From positions 1,798,001 to 1,862,000 of the forward strand of contig NZ_AP019829.2 of NCBI RefSeq assembly GCF_007990545.2: a DNA stretch of 64,000 bases, written 5' to 3'. Positions 36,890-45,819 of the stretch are shown here, in pieces (within the stretch, counting starts at the first letter, position 1; the number at the start of each line of letters is the position of its first letter). Made by a program: the position numbers and the translations under genes. Origin of the DNA: Leptotrichia wadei (GTDB lineage Bacteria; Fusobacteriota; Fusobacteriia; Fusobacteriales; Leptotrichiaceae). Below the pieces are notes generated by a model that was not told the origin of the DNA, made no database searches, and saw nothing but the letters and a program-made list of their open reading frames with translations.

Positions 36890-38242
36890 TTATTCTAAAA
36901 TATCATCAAAATCTTCGATCGAAGATGCTGTTGTAACGACCATCACACTATCGTTAATTTTTATTGCATCATTTCCTCCAGGAAAAATCATTTTTCCATC
37001 TCTTAATATGCTCGCAATTAATGTACCTTTTTTTATTTTTAAATCTTTCAACGAGATATCAATAGCACGGCTGTTTTTATTAATTTCAAAAGTAATAAAT
37101 TCTACTTGACTTTCTAACCTATATAGAAAGCTCATTGTAGAGCCTCGCATATTAGTTTTTGATCTTACAACGCTTATTATCATATCGGAAATAACTTTTT
37201 TAGGTACAACTGTAGATGTTCTTGTATTTTTTTCAAGTATTGAAAGCATTAGAGTCCTGTTCATTTTTGTGATTAATTTAGAATTTGTTATGGAATTTAC
37301 AAACATTGTAATAACTGTATTCTCTTCGTCACTATCTGTAAGAATTACAGTTGAATCATAATTATTTATCCCTTCCTGCATCAGAAATTCCTGATCAGCT
37401 TCATCTCCTCTTATTACAATTGCCTTTGGATACGACTCACTTAATTTTTCTGCACGTTCCTTATTATTTTCTATAACTTTTACTTTAATTTTGTTTTCCA
37501 GCAGCTTTCCTATTAAATAATGGGAAATTGTTCCTCCACCAACAAGCAGTGCAGAATCAATTTTTAAATTGCTTTTTTCAATTTTATCGTAAAATTTATG
37601 TACTGCTTCCTTTGATCCTGCAATATGGACAATATCCCCTTCTAAGATAGTAAAATCTCCACTTGGAATAAATACATCTTCACCTCTTCTAACAGTACAA
37701 ATAATCACTTTATCCTTTGAACTGAATTCGAGTTCTTTTAACTGCATTCCATTTAAAAAGTTATCTTTTTGAACTCTTATTGAAATAAATCCAGCTCTTT
37801 GACCAAAAAAGTTTTCTACACTTAAAGCGACTGGAAACATTAATTTATTTGCAATACTTTTAGCAGTTTCCTGTTCAGGATTTATCATAAGCGAAATTCC
37901 AAGCCCTTCCCTTACAAACTGCATATTTGAACTATATTCAGGATTTCTCACTCTTGCTATTGTAAATTTTGTTCCAAGTTTTTTTGCTATAATAGAAGAA
38001 ATTATATTTAACTCATCTGATTCTGTTGCCGCAATAAAAATATCAGCCGTATCTGTCCCCGCTTCCAACAAAGTTTCATAAGAAGCCCCATTTCCAACAA
38101 GTCCTGTTATATCATAAGTTTCCACAAGTCTATTTAATATTTTCTCTACCTTCTCAATTAGAATAACATCATTTCCTTCTGCTGAAAGTTCACTGCAAAG
38201 CGACTCTCCAACAACACCAGCTCCCGCTATAACTATTTTCAT
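36890..38242 (-). CDS. trkA: Trk potassium transport regulatory subunit (TrkA)
   Basis: 450 residues: two RCK units in tandem, each a Rossmann NAD-binding domain plus a C-terminal TrkA_C domain. The first nucleotide loop is MKIVIAGAGVVGESLCSEL, and the second is LLVGGGTISHYLIGKLLENK. It gates TrkH in response to NADH/ATP. Its gene lies directly before trkH on the same strand, so both subunits come from one locus. Confidence 0.95.
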   Translation of the reverse strand: MKIVIAGAGVVGESLCSELSAEGNDVILIEKVEKILNRLVETYDITGLVGNGASYETLLEAGTDTADIFIAATESDELNIISSIIAKKLGTKFTIARVRNPEYSSNMQFVREGLGISLMINPEQETAKSIANKLMFPVALSVENFFGQRAGFISIRVQKDNFLNGMQLKELEFSSKDKVIICTVRRGEDVFIPSGDFTILEGDIVHIAGSKEAVHKFYDKIEKSNLKIDSALLVGGGTISHYLIGKLLENKIKVKVIENNKERAEKLSESYPKAIVIRGDEADQEFLMQEGINNYDSTVILTDSDEENTVITMFVNSITNSKLITKMNRTLMLSILEKNTRTSTVVPKKVISDMIISVVRSKTNMRGSTMSFLYRLESQVEFITFEINKNSRAIDISLKDLKIKKGTLIASILRDGKMIFPGGNDAIKINDSVMVVTTASSIEDFDDILE

Positions 38243-38333
38243 ACTTTTTCTCTTTCTTTCATAAAATTTTTATTTATTTTTTATATAATATATTTGATAA
38301 TTTTTTATTTTATTACCTTCATTTTAAAGAATC

Positions 38334-39317
38334 TTAAATGTATCTTGCAACTTCCTTCGCATAATAAGTAATAATCGCATCTGCTCCTGCACGTTTCATA
38401 GCATACATTTGCTCCATCACAATTTTCATTTCATCAATCCACCCATTTTGAGCCGCAGCCTTTACCATCGAATATTCCCCCGAAACACTGTAAGCTACAA
38501 TTGGAACTTCAAAAGTATCACTTACTTTTTTTATTACATCAAGATATGCCATCGCAGGCTTTACAATTATAATATCCGCTCCTTGCCGTAAATCTTCGGC
38601 AACTTCATCTATTGCATCCTTTGAATATTGAAAGTTCATCTGATAGGACTTTCTGTCACCAAATTGTGGTGCCGAATCTGCTGCATCTCTAAAAGGTCCA
38701 TAAAATGCAGATGAATATTTTACAGAATATGCCATTATTGGAATATTTTCTAAATGATTTTGAGCTAAAACTTTTGAAATCTTTTCTACACGTCCATCCA
38801 TCATATCCGATGGAGCTACAATGTCAACTCCTGCCTTTGCATAAGAAAGTGCCGTTTTTCCCAAAACTTCCAAGGTTTCATCATTCTTAACATAGCCATT
38901 TTCATCAAGTATCCCACAATGTCCGTGGTCTGTATATTCACAACAGCAAATATCACAAATCACAAGAAAATTATCATAATTTTTCTTAATAAATCTAACT
39001 GCATTTTGAATAATTCCATTTCCATTATATGCTTCTGTAGCACAAGCATCCTTTTTTTCAGGAATACCAAAAAGTAAAATTGAATTTATCCCTAATTTTA
39101 CAAGTTCATCTAATTCTTCCGAAAGTCTATCAATTGAATATCTAAAAATTCCAGGCATCGACAGAATTTCACTTTTAATATTTTCACCTTCCTCAACAAA
39201 AATCGGATAAATCAAGTCCTCCTTCGCAATATAGACATCTTTTACAAGATTTCTAATAACTTCATTTTTTCTCAGTTTTCTATGTCTTTTAAACAATTTT
39301 ACTTCACCTTTTTTCAT
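38334..39317 (-). CDS. hemB: Delta-aminolevulinic acid dehydratase (HemB)
   Basis: 327 residues. It condenses two 5-aminolevulinate molecules to porphobilinogen. The Schiff-base lysines lie in AYSVKYSSAFYGPFRDA and IIVKPAMAYLD. The cysteine-rich CDICCCEYTDHGHCG stretch shows the zinc-dependent type. GAGG precedes the start. The 3' neighbour in transcription order is trkA, and the siroheme-synthase gene lies 47 bases upstream, so it is probably in an operon with that gene. Confidence 0.95.
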   Translation of the reverse strand: MKKGEVKLFKRHRKLRKNEVIRNLVKDVYIAKEDLIYPIFVEEGENIKSEILSMPGIFRYSIDRLSEELDELVKLGINSILLFGIPEKKDACATEAYNGNGIIQNAVRFIKKNYDNFLVICDICCCEYTDHGHCGILDENGYVKNDETLEVLGKTALSYAKAGVDIVAPSDMMDGRVEKISKVLAQNHLENIPIMAYSVKYSSAFYGPFRDAADSAPQFGDRKSYQMNFQYSKDAIDEVAEDLRQGADIIIVKPAMAYLDVIKKVSDTFEVPIVAYSVSGEYSMVKAAAQNGWIDEMKIVMEQMYAMKRAGADAIITYYAKEVARYI

Positions 39318-39364
39318 TTCCTCTATTTATAATTTAAAATCAGATTATTCAACAATCTATTTTT

Positions 39365-39835
39365 TTATTTTTCAATTCTATCCAAAATCTTTTGAATCTC
39401 GCTTTTCATAGCACGTGAACGTCTGCAATTTTTCCCGCTCGTAGAAACTGCAATTTGAAACTCATCATTTTTTACAATTCCTCCAAACATCACATTCATC
39501 TTAGTTTTTGAAGATACATTATTAATCAGTATTCCTTTAGAATCACAAATTTCAGCCACATTTTCATTCAATTCCTCATTATCCGTAGCTGCAATAACTA
39601 AAAAATACTCTTTTACAAGTTTTTCAATCTCATCGTTATCATTTTCAATTTTTCTATTATTCTCTATTCTCAAGTTTTCCAGTTCCAGCAACTTCTCTTC
39701 TGCAATATTTTCCGCAATAACCGTAATATCAGCCTCATATTCCATAATTTTGCTAATCTTTTTAAATGCAACTTTTCCGCCGCCAATAACCAAAACTTTT
39801 TTATCTTTTAAATTTACAAATAATGGAAACCACAT
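39365..39835 (-). CDS. Precorrin-2 dehydrogenase / siroheme synthase N-terminal domain protein
   Basis: 156 residues, the size of stand-alone SirC/Met8-like proteins. It begins MWFPLFVNLKDKKVLVIGGGKVAFKKI, a Rossmann loop for NAD. The conserved segments LVIAATDNEELNENVAEICDSKGILINNVS and the C-terminal serine-rich SGKNCRRSRAMKSEI follow. It oxidises precorrin-2 to sirohydrochlorin for siroheme or cobalamin. The methyltransferase half of CysG is absent here. AAGGAG precedes the start. Confidence 0.88.
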   Translation of the reverse strand: MWFPLFVNLKDKKVLVIGGGKVAFKKISKIMEYEADITVIAENIAEEKLLELENLRIENNRKIENDNDEIEKLVKEYFLVIAATDNEELNENVAEICDSKGILINNVSSKTKMNVMFGGIVKNDEFQIAVSTSGKNCRRSRAMKSEIQKILDRIEK

Positions 39836-40048
39836 ATTTTAATACTCCTTCTGTTTTTTATTTGATGACAATAGAATAACATATTATAAAAAGAAAAACA
39901 AGCGATTTACAGCATAATATTTTTTTCACTAATTTTTTAAAAAAGAAGTAAAAATAACGTGATTTTTTAATATAAAAATGATAAAATAAATCTGTTTGAC
40001 AACTACGAAAATAAACAAAAAAATCCAAAAAATAAAAATGGAGATATT

Positions 40049-40816
40049 ATGAAGTACATAAAAAATTTTTTTGAACAATTTATCATTCTCATTCAATTTA
40101 TGACACGAATCCCAATACCGCTAAAAATCAGCTACAGCGAAAAAAAATTTGGAAAATCAATAAAATTTTTCCCTTTAGTCGGCTTAATCATCGGCTTAAT
40201 TTTATATTTTGCAAATTTTTTAATTATAGTCTATTTAAAAAATATTTTTTATAACAAAACAATAATTGCCATATTTTTAATAATTTTAGAAATCCTGATT
40301 GTAGGAATAATCCATATTGATGGGCTTGCTGATACTTTTGATGGACTATTCAGCTACGCAAAAAAAGAAAAAATGCTAGAAATTATGAAAGACTCAAGAA
40401 TCGGAACAAATGGAGCGGTTGTTTTAATTTTATATTTTATCACAAAAACTGTCCTAATCTCTGAAATAATTACAACAAACCCCAAATATCTCATAATCTT
40501 TCCGATTATTGCCAGACTTTCAACCCCAGTAAATGCTGGACTTTCTAACTATGCCCGAAAATCTGGAATGAGCAATTCCATAATTTCTGAAAATGGCATC
40601 TTTGAAGCGATTTTTTCACTTGCTCTATCAACTATCCTAGTTTTTTATATAATTAGCATAAAAGGAATTATTACTATATTCATTGCATTTATATTTATAA
40701 TTATTTTTATGCTAAATGTAAGAAAAAAAATTGATGGAATAACTGGCGACACAATGGGAGCTTGTCTTGAACTTACTTCAATTCTAGTTTTATTTTTAGG
40801 AATTGTTTTGAGATAA
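40049..40816 (+). CDS. cobS: Cobalamin synthase (CobS, adenosylcobinamide-GDP ribazoletransferase)
   Basis: 255 residues with several membrane segments. It joins adenosylcobinamide-GDP and alpha-ribazole in the inner membrane. The N terminus has QFMTRIPIPL, and the conserved HIDGLADTFDGLFSYAKKEKMLEIMKDSRIGTNGAV-type region carries the acidic metal site (DGLADTFDG). The GITGDTMGACLELT motif is near the C terminus. GGAG precedes the start. cobC follows 129 bases downstream on the same strand. Confidence 0.94.
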   Translation: MKYIKNFFEQFIILIQFMTRIPIPLKISYSEKKFGKSIKFFPLVGLIIGLILYFANFLIIVYLKNIFYNKTIIAIFLIILEILIVGIIHIDGLADTFDGLFSYAKKEKMLEIMKDSRIGTNGAVVLILYFITKTVLISEIITTNPKYLIIFPIIARLSTPVNAGLSNYARKSGMSNSIISENGIFEAIFSLALSTILVFYIISIKGIITIFIAFIFIIIFMLNVRKKIDGITGDTMGACLELTSILVLFLGIVLR

Positions 40817-40870
40817 AATTTAAATAATAGATAACCATACAAACTTAGAATTTAATAAAATATTCTGAGG

Positions 40871-40890
40871 CAAGGGGTCTTGACTCCTTG
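40871..40890. repeat. Short intergenic palindrome (CAAGGGG type, one mismatch)
   Basis: CAAGGGGT and ACTCCTTG pair with one mismatch, in the gap between cobS and cobC. It is related to the copies at 21716, 32481, 32927 and 41788. Confidence 0.55.
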
Positions 40891-40945
40891 TAGAAATAAA
40901 AAAAATTAGGTTATCGAATAAAAAATAAAGAAAGGAAAAAATAAA

Positions 40946-41557
40946 ATGACAGAAATTTTATTTATACGCCACGGCGAAACAGATTATAATAAAAAAAATT
41001 TATATTACGGACATTTGAATCCAGGTTTGAATGAAACTGGAATTAATCAGTTAAAAAATACAAAAAAGAAACTTGAAGAAATGAATGAAAAAATCGACAT
41101 AGTTTTTTCAAGCGACTTGAAAAGATGTAGACAAAGCCTTGAATTACTTGAACTTGATGAAAATATTGAAAAATATTTTTCAGAAGAGTTAAGAGAACTT
41201 AATTTTGGAGATATTGAAGGAAAAAGTTATGATAAAATTAGAAAAGAATTTCCGTATTATATTGATGAAATGAAAAATAATTGGAAATATTTTAGAACAA
41301 AAGGAGGAGAAAGCCTTGATGATTTACAAAAACGGATTATAAAAAAAATTGATGAAATAAAAGAAAAATATCAAAATAAAAAAATTCTTATTGTAGCTCA
41401 TGCTGGTGTCATTCAAACTGCAATTAGCTATTATTTATTTAATAATTTAGATGGATATTGGAAATTTAAGCTGGATAATGGGAGTATTACGAAGATGGTT
41501 GTGACAGATGATGGGTTTATTTATTTTGATTATATAAACCATAAGCCGCAATATTAA
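40946..41557 (+). CDS. cobC: Histidine phosphatase, probable alpha-ribazole-5'-phosphate phosphatase (CobC)
   Basis: 203 residues, histidine-phosphatase fold. The phosphoryl-accepting histidine is in LFIRHGETDYN, the second arginine in FSSDLKRCRQSLELL, the acidic residue in LRELNFGDIEG, and the second histidine in ILIVAHAGVI. The family also contains phosphoglycerate mutases; the cobalamin role is inferred from its length and the adjacent cobS. AAAGGAAA precedes the start. Confidence 0.8.
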   Translation: MTEILFIRHGETDYNKKNLYYGHLNPGLNETGINQLKNTKKKLEEMNEKIDIVFSSDLKRCRQSLELLELDENIEKYFSEELRELNFGDIEGKSYDKIRKEFPYYIDEMKNNWKYFRTKGGESLDDLQKRIIKKIDEIKEKYQNKKILIVAHAGVIQTAISYYLFNNLDGYWKFKLDNGSITKMVVTDDGFIYFDYINHKPQY

Positions 41558-41607
41558 AAATCATATAAACTTAGGATTTGAGTAAAATAGTCACAGTTTT
41601 GGAATTT

Positions 41608-41722
41608 ATACTAAACCCCATTTGAATAACGAATATGTTGTAAATCTTTTTAGCAGATTAAACCTGATATTTATTTTCAAATAATTAAAATAAATATTCG
41701 CTTTTTAAACAGGGAATAGTAT
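41608..41722. repeat. 115-base MITE-like unit, copy 2
   Basis: It begins with ATACTAAACCCCATTT and ends with AAACAGGGAATAGTAT, so its ends are imperfect inverted repeats. The first 25 bases and the end match the unit at 34314-34431. It lies in the 356-base gap between cobC and the autotransporter (both stop codons face it), which holds no gene. Confidence 0.55.
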
Positions 41723-41787
41723 TAGTTTTAAATCAGTTTTACTACATTTGTCATCAGTCAATAAATTTGTTATGGATATTATTTAAT

Positions 41788-41805
41788 AAGGGGCCTTGAC
41801 CCCTT
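41788..41805. repeat. Short intergenic palindrome (AAGGGG type)
   Basis: AAGGGG and CCCCTT form a perfect 6-base stem with a 6-base loop. It lies between the cobC and autotransporter stop codons. Confidence 0.6.
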
Positions 41806-41913
41806 GTCAGAAAGCAAACAAAATATCTTCTCTATTTTTCAAACAGGATTTGACATAAATATTTTTACTGTGCCATAATTAACAAAAAAATCAATCAAAT
41901 TTTAAAATTTTCA

Positions 41914-44343
41914 CTAAAAAGTATGTTTAAATCCAATTGTTCCTTTGTATCCTGAACGATTTGAATTATTGAAAGAATGTTCATATCTCGTATCAACGTA
42001 AAGATTACTTTTTTGTCCTAAAGGAGCTTGAGCACCTAGTCCAATTTCTCCCCAAGTTGTACCAAGTTTTTCAGTTATTTTGTCTGAACCAATGTTTGTG
42101 TATTTGCTATCGTATTTTGTGAAGTCGTGCCACACGTTTGCGACTGCGTAATATGAGTTTGTTCTACTATTACCATTATCACCATTGTATGCTAATCTTA
42201 CGCCAGCTCTTCCACGAAGTCCGTTTCTGTTATCTTGGTTGACATTTCTTAATCCGTCATTAAACGATTTTGTATTCAGATATTGGTAAATTAATTGAGC
42301 TTGTGGTTCAACTGACCAATTTCCATTTTTTGAGATATTAAAAGATTTTCCAGCTTCTCCTGAAAGTAATAGTCCAAAGCCGTTTTGTTTTGCACTGTAA
42401 TCATCTCTTGAATTATATTTATTTTGTAAGTAAGAAACTTGTCCTACTAAATCGTAATATGAACCTTTGGGAGTATATTTAGTTTTTGTAATTCCTAATG
42501 AAATACTTTCAGATTTTCCTTTTCCTGTATACTTGCTATCGGAAATTTTTCCATTTTCAGCACGGTATTCATCAAAAAAGTCCGTATTTGCTCTGTTATA
42601 CGAAATATATCCACCTAGCAAATGATCATTTCCATTTTTATCCTTATTAATTTTAAAATCGTGTCCAATTTGTACCCCGTAAAGATTTCCTTCATACTGG
42701 AATCTGTCTGTTCCATTTTCATTTAATCCGCTTCCATAAATTCTTGTCCAAATTTGTCCTTTATCAGCCGACATATTTTCTAAATCAAGAATTCTATTTT
42801 CCCCTCTTCTTTCATGTAAAGTTCCAACAGTTGAGTATCCCATTTCCATATTAACTTTTGGCATCAATACATATGCAGAAACAGGTTGTGCCATAATGTA
42901 AATTGGACGGCTAGAACCAGAAGATCCGCCAGTTGTTCCCCCAATTATTCCAGCAGTTGCCCCAGAGCTTCCAAGTGGCGAGATTGTCCAGTAATATTCC
43001 CAAATTCCATTAACTTGTCTACTAGTAAGTTGTGCTTCAGCGGCTCCAGCAGTTTTTGCAGTTCCAGTAAATGTAGTTGGCGATGAATTTCCAGCTACTT
43101 TTACAACTGGGACACTGTTTATCCGTTGCGATAGTTGCTGAACATTTCCAGGAATATAATTTTCAAATATATTTTCTTGTGGGGTATCATCAATATAAAT
43201 TGGTACTACTTTTGTTGTTCCGGTTGCATTTCCTGTGATATAGACTAAATCCGATTCTGAGTTTTCCCCATTTTCACCACCTGGTGCATTCCAAATAGTA
43301 TTCATTTCAATTCTACCATTATCTCCATGATAATTTCCTTCTATAATAAGTTTATCCTTATTAGAATCATTTGTTAACTGAATAAGTCCACTGTTATTTA
43401 AAGTTCCATCATTATTAATTCCATCAGATGTCAATTTTATATGATAAATTGAAGTTACCCCATCACTTTCTGTAACATTACTTTCATCAAACGATAAAAA
43501 AGATTTTTTATCTATATTTAATGAATTAATTATTGCTCTTTGTTCAGAAAGAGAACTATTTTTACTTAATCCCCAGTATGCTCCACCTACCAAATTTACA
43601 TTTAAAACAGATTTTCCATGTTTTGTCATCAAACCTAATATTTGTGTCCCACCATCACCTTCAGTGCTATCATCTATTCCATTAACTGTCAATTCTGAAT
43701 AAACACCATTTGCTTCATCTGCATCAACTTCAACTAACCAACCATCAACAGCTGAATGAATTTGTGATTTAAAACCATTAGTACCGATTAAATTAAGTTC
43801 CGCATTTTTTATTCCATATCCATTCTTAGCTTCAACTTTTACAGTAGGCACTGTTGAATTTGGTGCTGTTATAAAAACATCTTTTAAAGTTACTTTCTGA
43901 TTTGTAGCACTAGAATTTGCTCCTGTAATTGGATTTATTACTGTATATAAAATTGCTTCTTTTGATGAACCAAAATTCATGTCAATATTACTTGATACTC
44001 CAATCTGACCAGTCGCTTTAAATTCTGTATTTGAATCTGTCACTGTTATCAAAGTTCTAGGTGTAAATAAAGGACTTGGCGTTCTTGAATCTATATCTCC
44101 TTGCCCTGTAAAAATAAATTTTTTACCTTCACTAATTCTAAAAACACCATGTGAATAATTATTATAATTAAGAACATCCCCATCTCCAGTACCAGAATTT
44201 ACAATATATTCTCCATTTGCATTTGAAGTTATAGGTGTTGCCACTGCAAGTCCACCTGTCATCAAAAATGTGATTAGAAGTGCTTTTGTGTACTTTTGTT
44301 TCTTTTTTAGAATTTTCTTTAAAAATCTTTCTATTTCTTTCAT
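41914..44343 (-). CDS. Autotransporter (type V secretion) with short passenger
   Basis: 809 residues. An extended signal region (basic residues 1-24, hydrophobic ~24-37, then SNANGEYIVNSG) is followed by a beta-helix-like passenger of about 450 residues rich in N, T, G and S. A glycine/serine linker comes next (around GIIGGTTGGSSGSSRP), then a C-terminal beta-barrel of about 290 residues. The last strand is GTIGFKHTF, ending in phenylalanine as outer-membrane proteins do. It is probably a surface adhesin or similar; the ligand is unknown. AAGGAG precedes the start. Its promoter and leader are unusual (see 44362-44418). Confidence 0.87.
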   Translation of the reverse strand: MKEIERFLKKILKKKQKYTKALLITFLMTGGLAVATPITSNANGEYIVNSGTGDGDVLNYNNYSHGVFRISEGKKFIFTGQGDIDSRTPSPLFTPRTLITVTDSNTEFKATGQIGVSSNIDMNFGSSKEAILYTVINPITGANSSATNQKVTLKDVFITAPNSTVPTVKVEAKNGYGIKNAELNLIGTNGFKSQIHSAVDGWLVEVDADEANGVYSELTVNGIDDSTEGDGGTQILGLMTKHGKSVLNVNLVGGAYWGLSKNSSLSEQRAIINSLNIDKKSFLSFDESNVTESDGVTSIYHIKLTSDGINNDGTLNNSGLIQLTNDSNKDKLIIEGNYHGDNGRIEMNTIWNAPGGENGENSESDLVYITGNATGTTKVVPIYIDDTPQENIFENYIPGNVQQLSQRINSVPVVKVAGNSSPTTFTGTAKTAGAAEAQLTSRQVNGIWEYYWTISPLGSSGATAGIIGGTTGGSSGSSRPIYIMAQPVSAYVLMPKVNMEMGYSTVGTLHERRGENRILDLENMSADKGQIWTRIYGSGLNENGTDRFQYEGNLYGVQIGHDFKINKDKNGNDHLLGGYISYNRANTDFFDEYRAENGKISDSKYTGKGKSESISLGITKTKYTPKGSYYDLVGQVSYLQNKYNSRDDYSAKQNGFGLLLSGEAGKSFNISKNGNWSVEPQAQLIYQYLNTKSFNDGLRNVNQDNRNGLRGRAGVRLAYNGDNGNSRTNSYYAVANVWHDFTKYDSKYTNIGSDKITEKLGTTWGEIGLGAQAPLGQKSNLYVDTRYEHSFNNSNRSGYKGTIGFKHTF

Positions 44344-44361
44344 AATTGTCTCCTTCGTTGC

Positions 44362-44418
44362 TTTTTTTTTTTTTTGAAAATTTAATTAAATTATACCATT
44401 TTTTTTAGTTTCTGTCAA
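44362..44418 (-). promoter_or_regulatory. Consensus promoter and A14 tract of the autotransporter gene
   Basis: On the minus strand TTGACA (44418-44413), a 17-base spacer ending in TGG, and TATAAT (44395-44390) match the sigma-70 consensus perfectly. Fourteen A in a row (44375-44362) follow in the leader, between the expected start site and the AAGGAG before the ATG. Such tracts change length readily and can alter expression. Confidence 0.75.
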
Positions 44419-44511
44419 AAAAATATAAAATTATAAATCAGCAACTCTCTGATGAAATATTACAAAAAATTTTATTATCAACATAAATTAAATTTTAATA
44501 TAGCAAAATTT

Positions 44512-45678
44512 CTAAACATCAGGATATTCCCTCACAACCTTCGTAATATTACAAGCACCCTCAATCACAGGAAACATCATAACTGCTCCAGTTCCTTCCC
44601 CCAATTTCATATTCATAAAAAGCATTGGCTCTAAATCCAGTTCCTTCATAATATATTTCATTCCTGGCTCTTCACTTAAATGTGAAGCAATCATAAATTC
44701 TCTTGAAATTGGACAGATTTTATAGGCAATAAGAGCGGAAACAGCGGAAATAAAGCCGTCTATCACAACAGGAACACGATTTTTAGCACATCCTAAATAA
44801 GTTCCAGCCATTCCGGCAATATCCAATCCCCCAACTTTAGCCAGCACATTTATTATACTTTTTTGATATTCTTCTGTTTTAAAGTTTTCAAAATTTATTT
44901 TACTTTCAAAATCTGTATTTTTTTTATCTTTTTTAACATTCTTTTTTTCTTCAACATTTTTACTTTTTTCAAAAAAATCCAGCAAACCATTTACTTGAAT
45001 TGCCTTTTTCACAACATTTTTTTTATGCTCCAAAGTTTTATCATCAATTCCACTCCCATAACCAACAATCTCATCTATCGGCAAATCCGTAAGAACCTTC
45101 AAAACCGCACTGCTAGTCGTAGTGTTTCCAATCCCCATTTCTCCCGTTGCAAACAAATTATACCCATCCTTCACAAATTCATCAACCATCTCAATTCCAG
45201 TTTCAATCGCTTTCACAGCCTGCTCATAAGTCATTGCAGCTTCTTTAGCAATATTATTAGTACCAGACTTTATAATTTTTTTTTCAATGATTCCTGAAAG
45301 ATTTATCTCATTTTTAATATCTGAACTTTCATCAATTCCCAAATCTACTACTCTAATATCTGCATCGTAAACCATCCCAAGAGCATTAATCGACGTTTTT
45401 CCATTTAACATCGCTTCCACAACATATTGTGTTATCACTCTTTTAGATTTACTTACCTTTTCCCGTTCTACTCCATTATCAGCCGCCATAACAAGCACCA
45501 TCTTTTTATCAGGCTTATAATTTTTGTCAATTCCTTCCAGCCGAATTGCCAATTCTTCCAGCTTTCCTAGTCCTTTTGGAGTTTTTAACAATGAATTCAG
45601 TTCTTTTTCCTTTTCTTCCATTCTATTTTTATCTAGTGGTTTTATTTTTTTTATTGTATTAAATAATAATTTCCCCAT
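44512..45678 (-). CDS. cobT: Nicotinate-nucleotide-dimethylbenzimidazole phosphoribosyltransferase (CobT)
   Basis: 388 residues. It makes alpha-ribazole phosphate from nicotinate mononucleotide and the lower-ligand base. Conserved parts are VMAADNGVEREKVS, GEMGIGNTTTSSAVL, the long KVGGLDIAGMAGTYLG, and the C-terminal catalytic glutamate in MKLGEGTGAVMMFP. A lysine-rich insert (about residues 245-275) makes it longer than the usual ~350. GAGG precedes the start. It complements CobS and CobC encoded on the other strand. Confidence 0.93.
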   Translation of the reverse strand: MGKLLFNTIKKIKPLDKNRMEEKEKELNSLLKTPKGLGKLEELAIRLEGIDKNYKPDKKMVLVMAADNGVEREKVSKSKRVITQYVVEAMLNGKTSINALGMVYDADIRVVDLGIDESSDIKNEINLSGIIEKKIIKSGTNNIAKEAAMTYEQAVKAIETGIEMVDEFVKDGYNLFATGEMGIGNTTTSSAVLKVLTDLPIDEIVGYGSGIDDKTLEHKKNVVKKAIQVNGLLDFFEKSKNVEEKKNVKKDKKNTDFESKINFENFKTEEYQKSIINVLAKVGGLDIAGMAGTYLGCAKNRVPVVIDGFISAVSALIAYKICPISREFMIASHLSEEPGMKYIMKELDLEPMLFMNMKLGEGTGAVMMFPVIEGACNITKVVREYPDV

Positions 45679-45819
45679 TTATTATTCCTCTATTCGTAAT
45701 TTTATTATTTAGAAATGCTAACAATAAGTGTTTTTCAACAAGGTATCAAACCCTCTTACCATAAAATATATTTTCTATTTTTCAAATTACAAGTTTATGT
45801 AATTTTTAATAATTCAATT

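Noticed and set aside
44863-45297. 144-codon plus-strand open frame inside cobT
   Set aside because: It is rich in F, I and N as expected from the reverse strand of an AT-rich gene, has no ribosome binding site, and overlaps a clear cobT gene.
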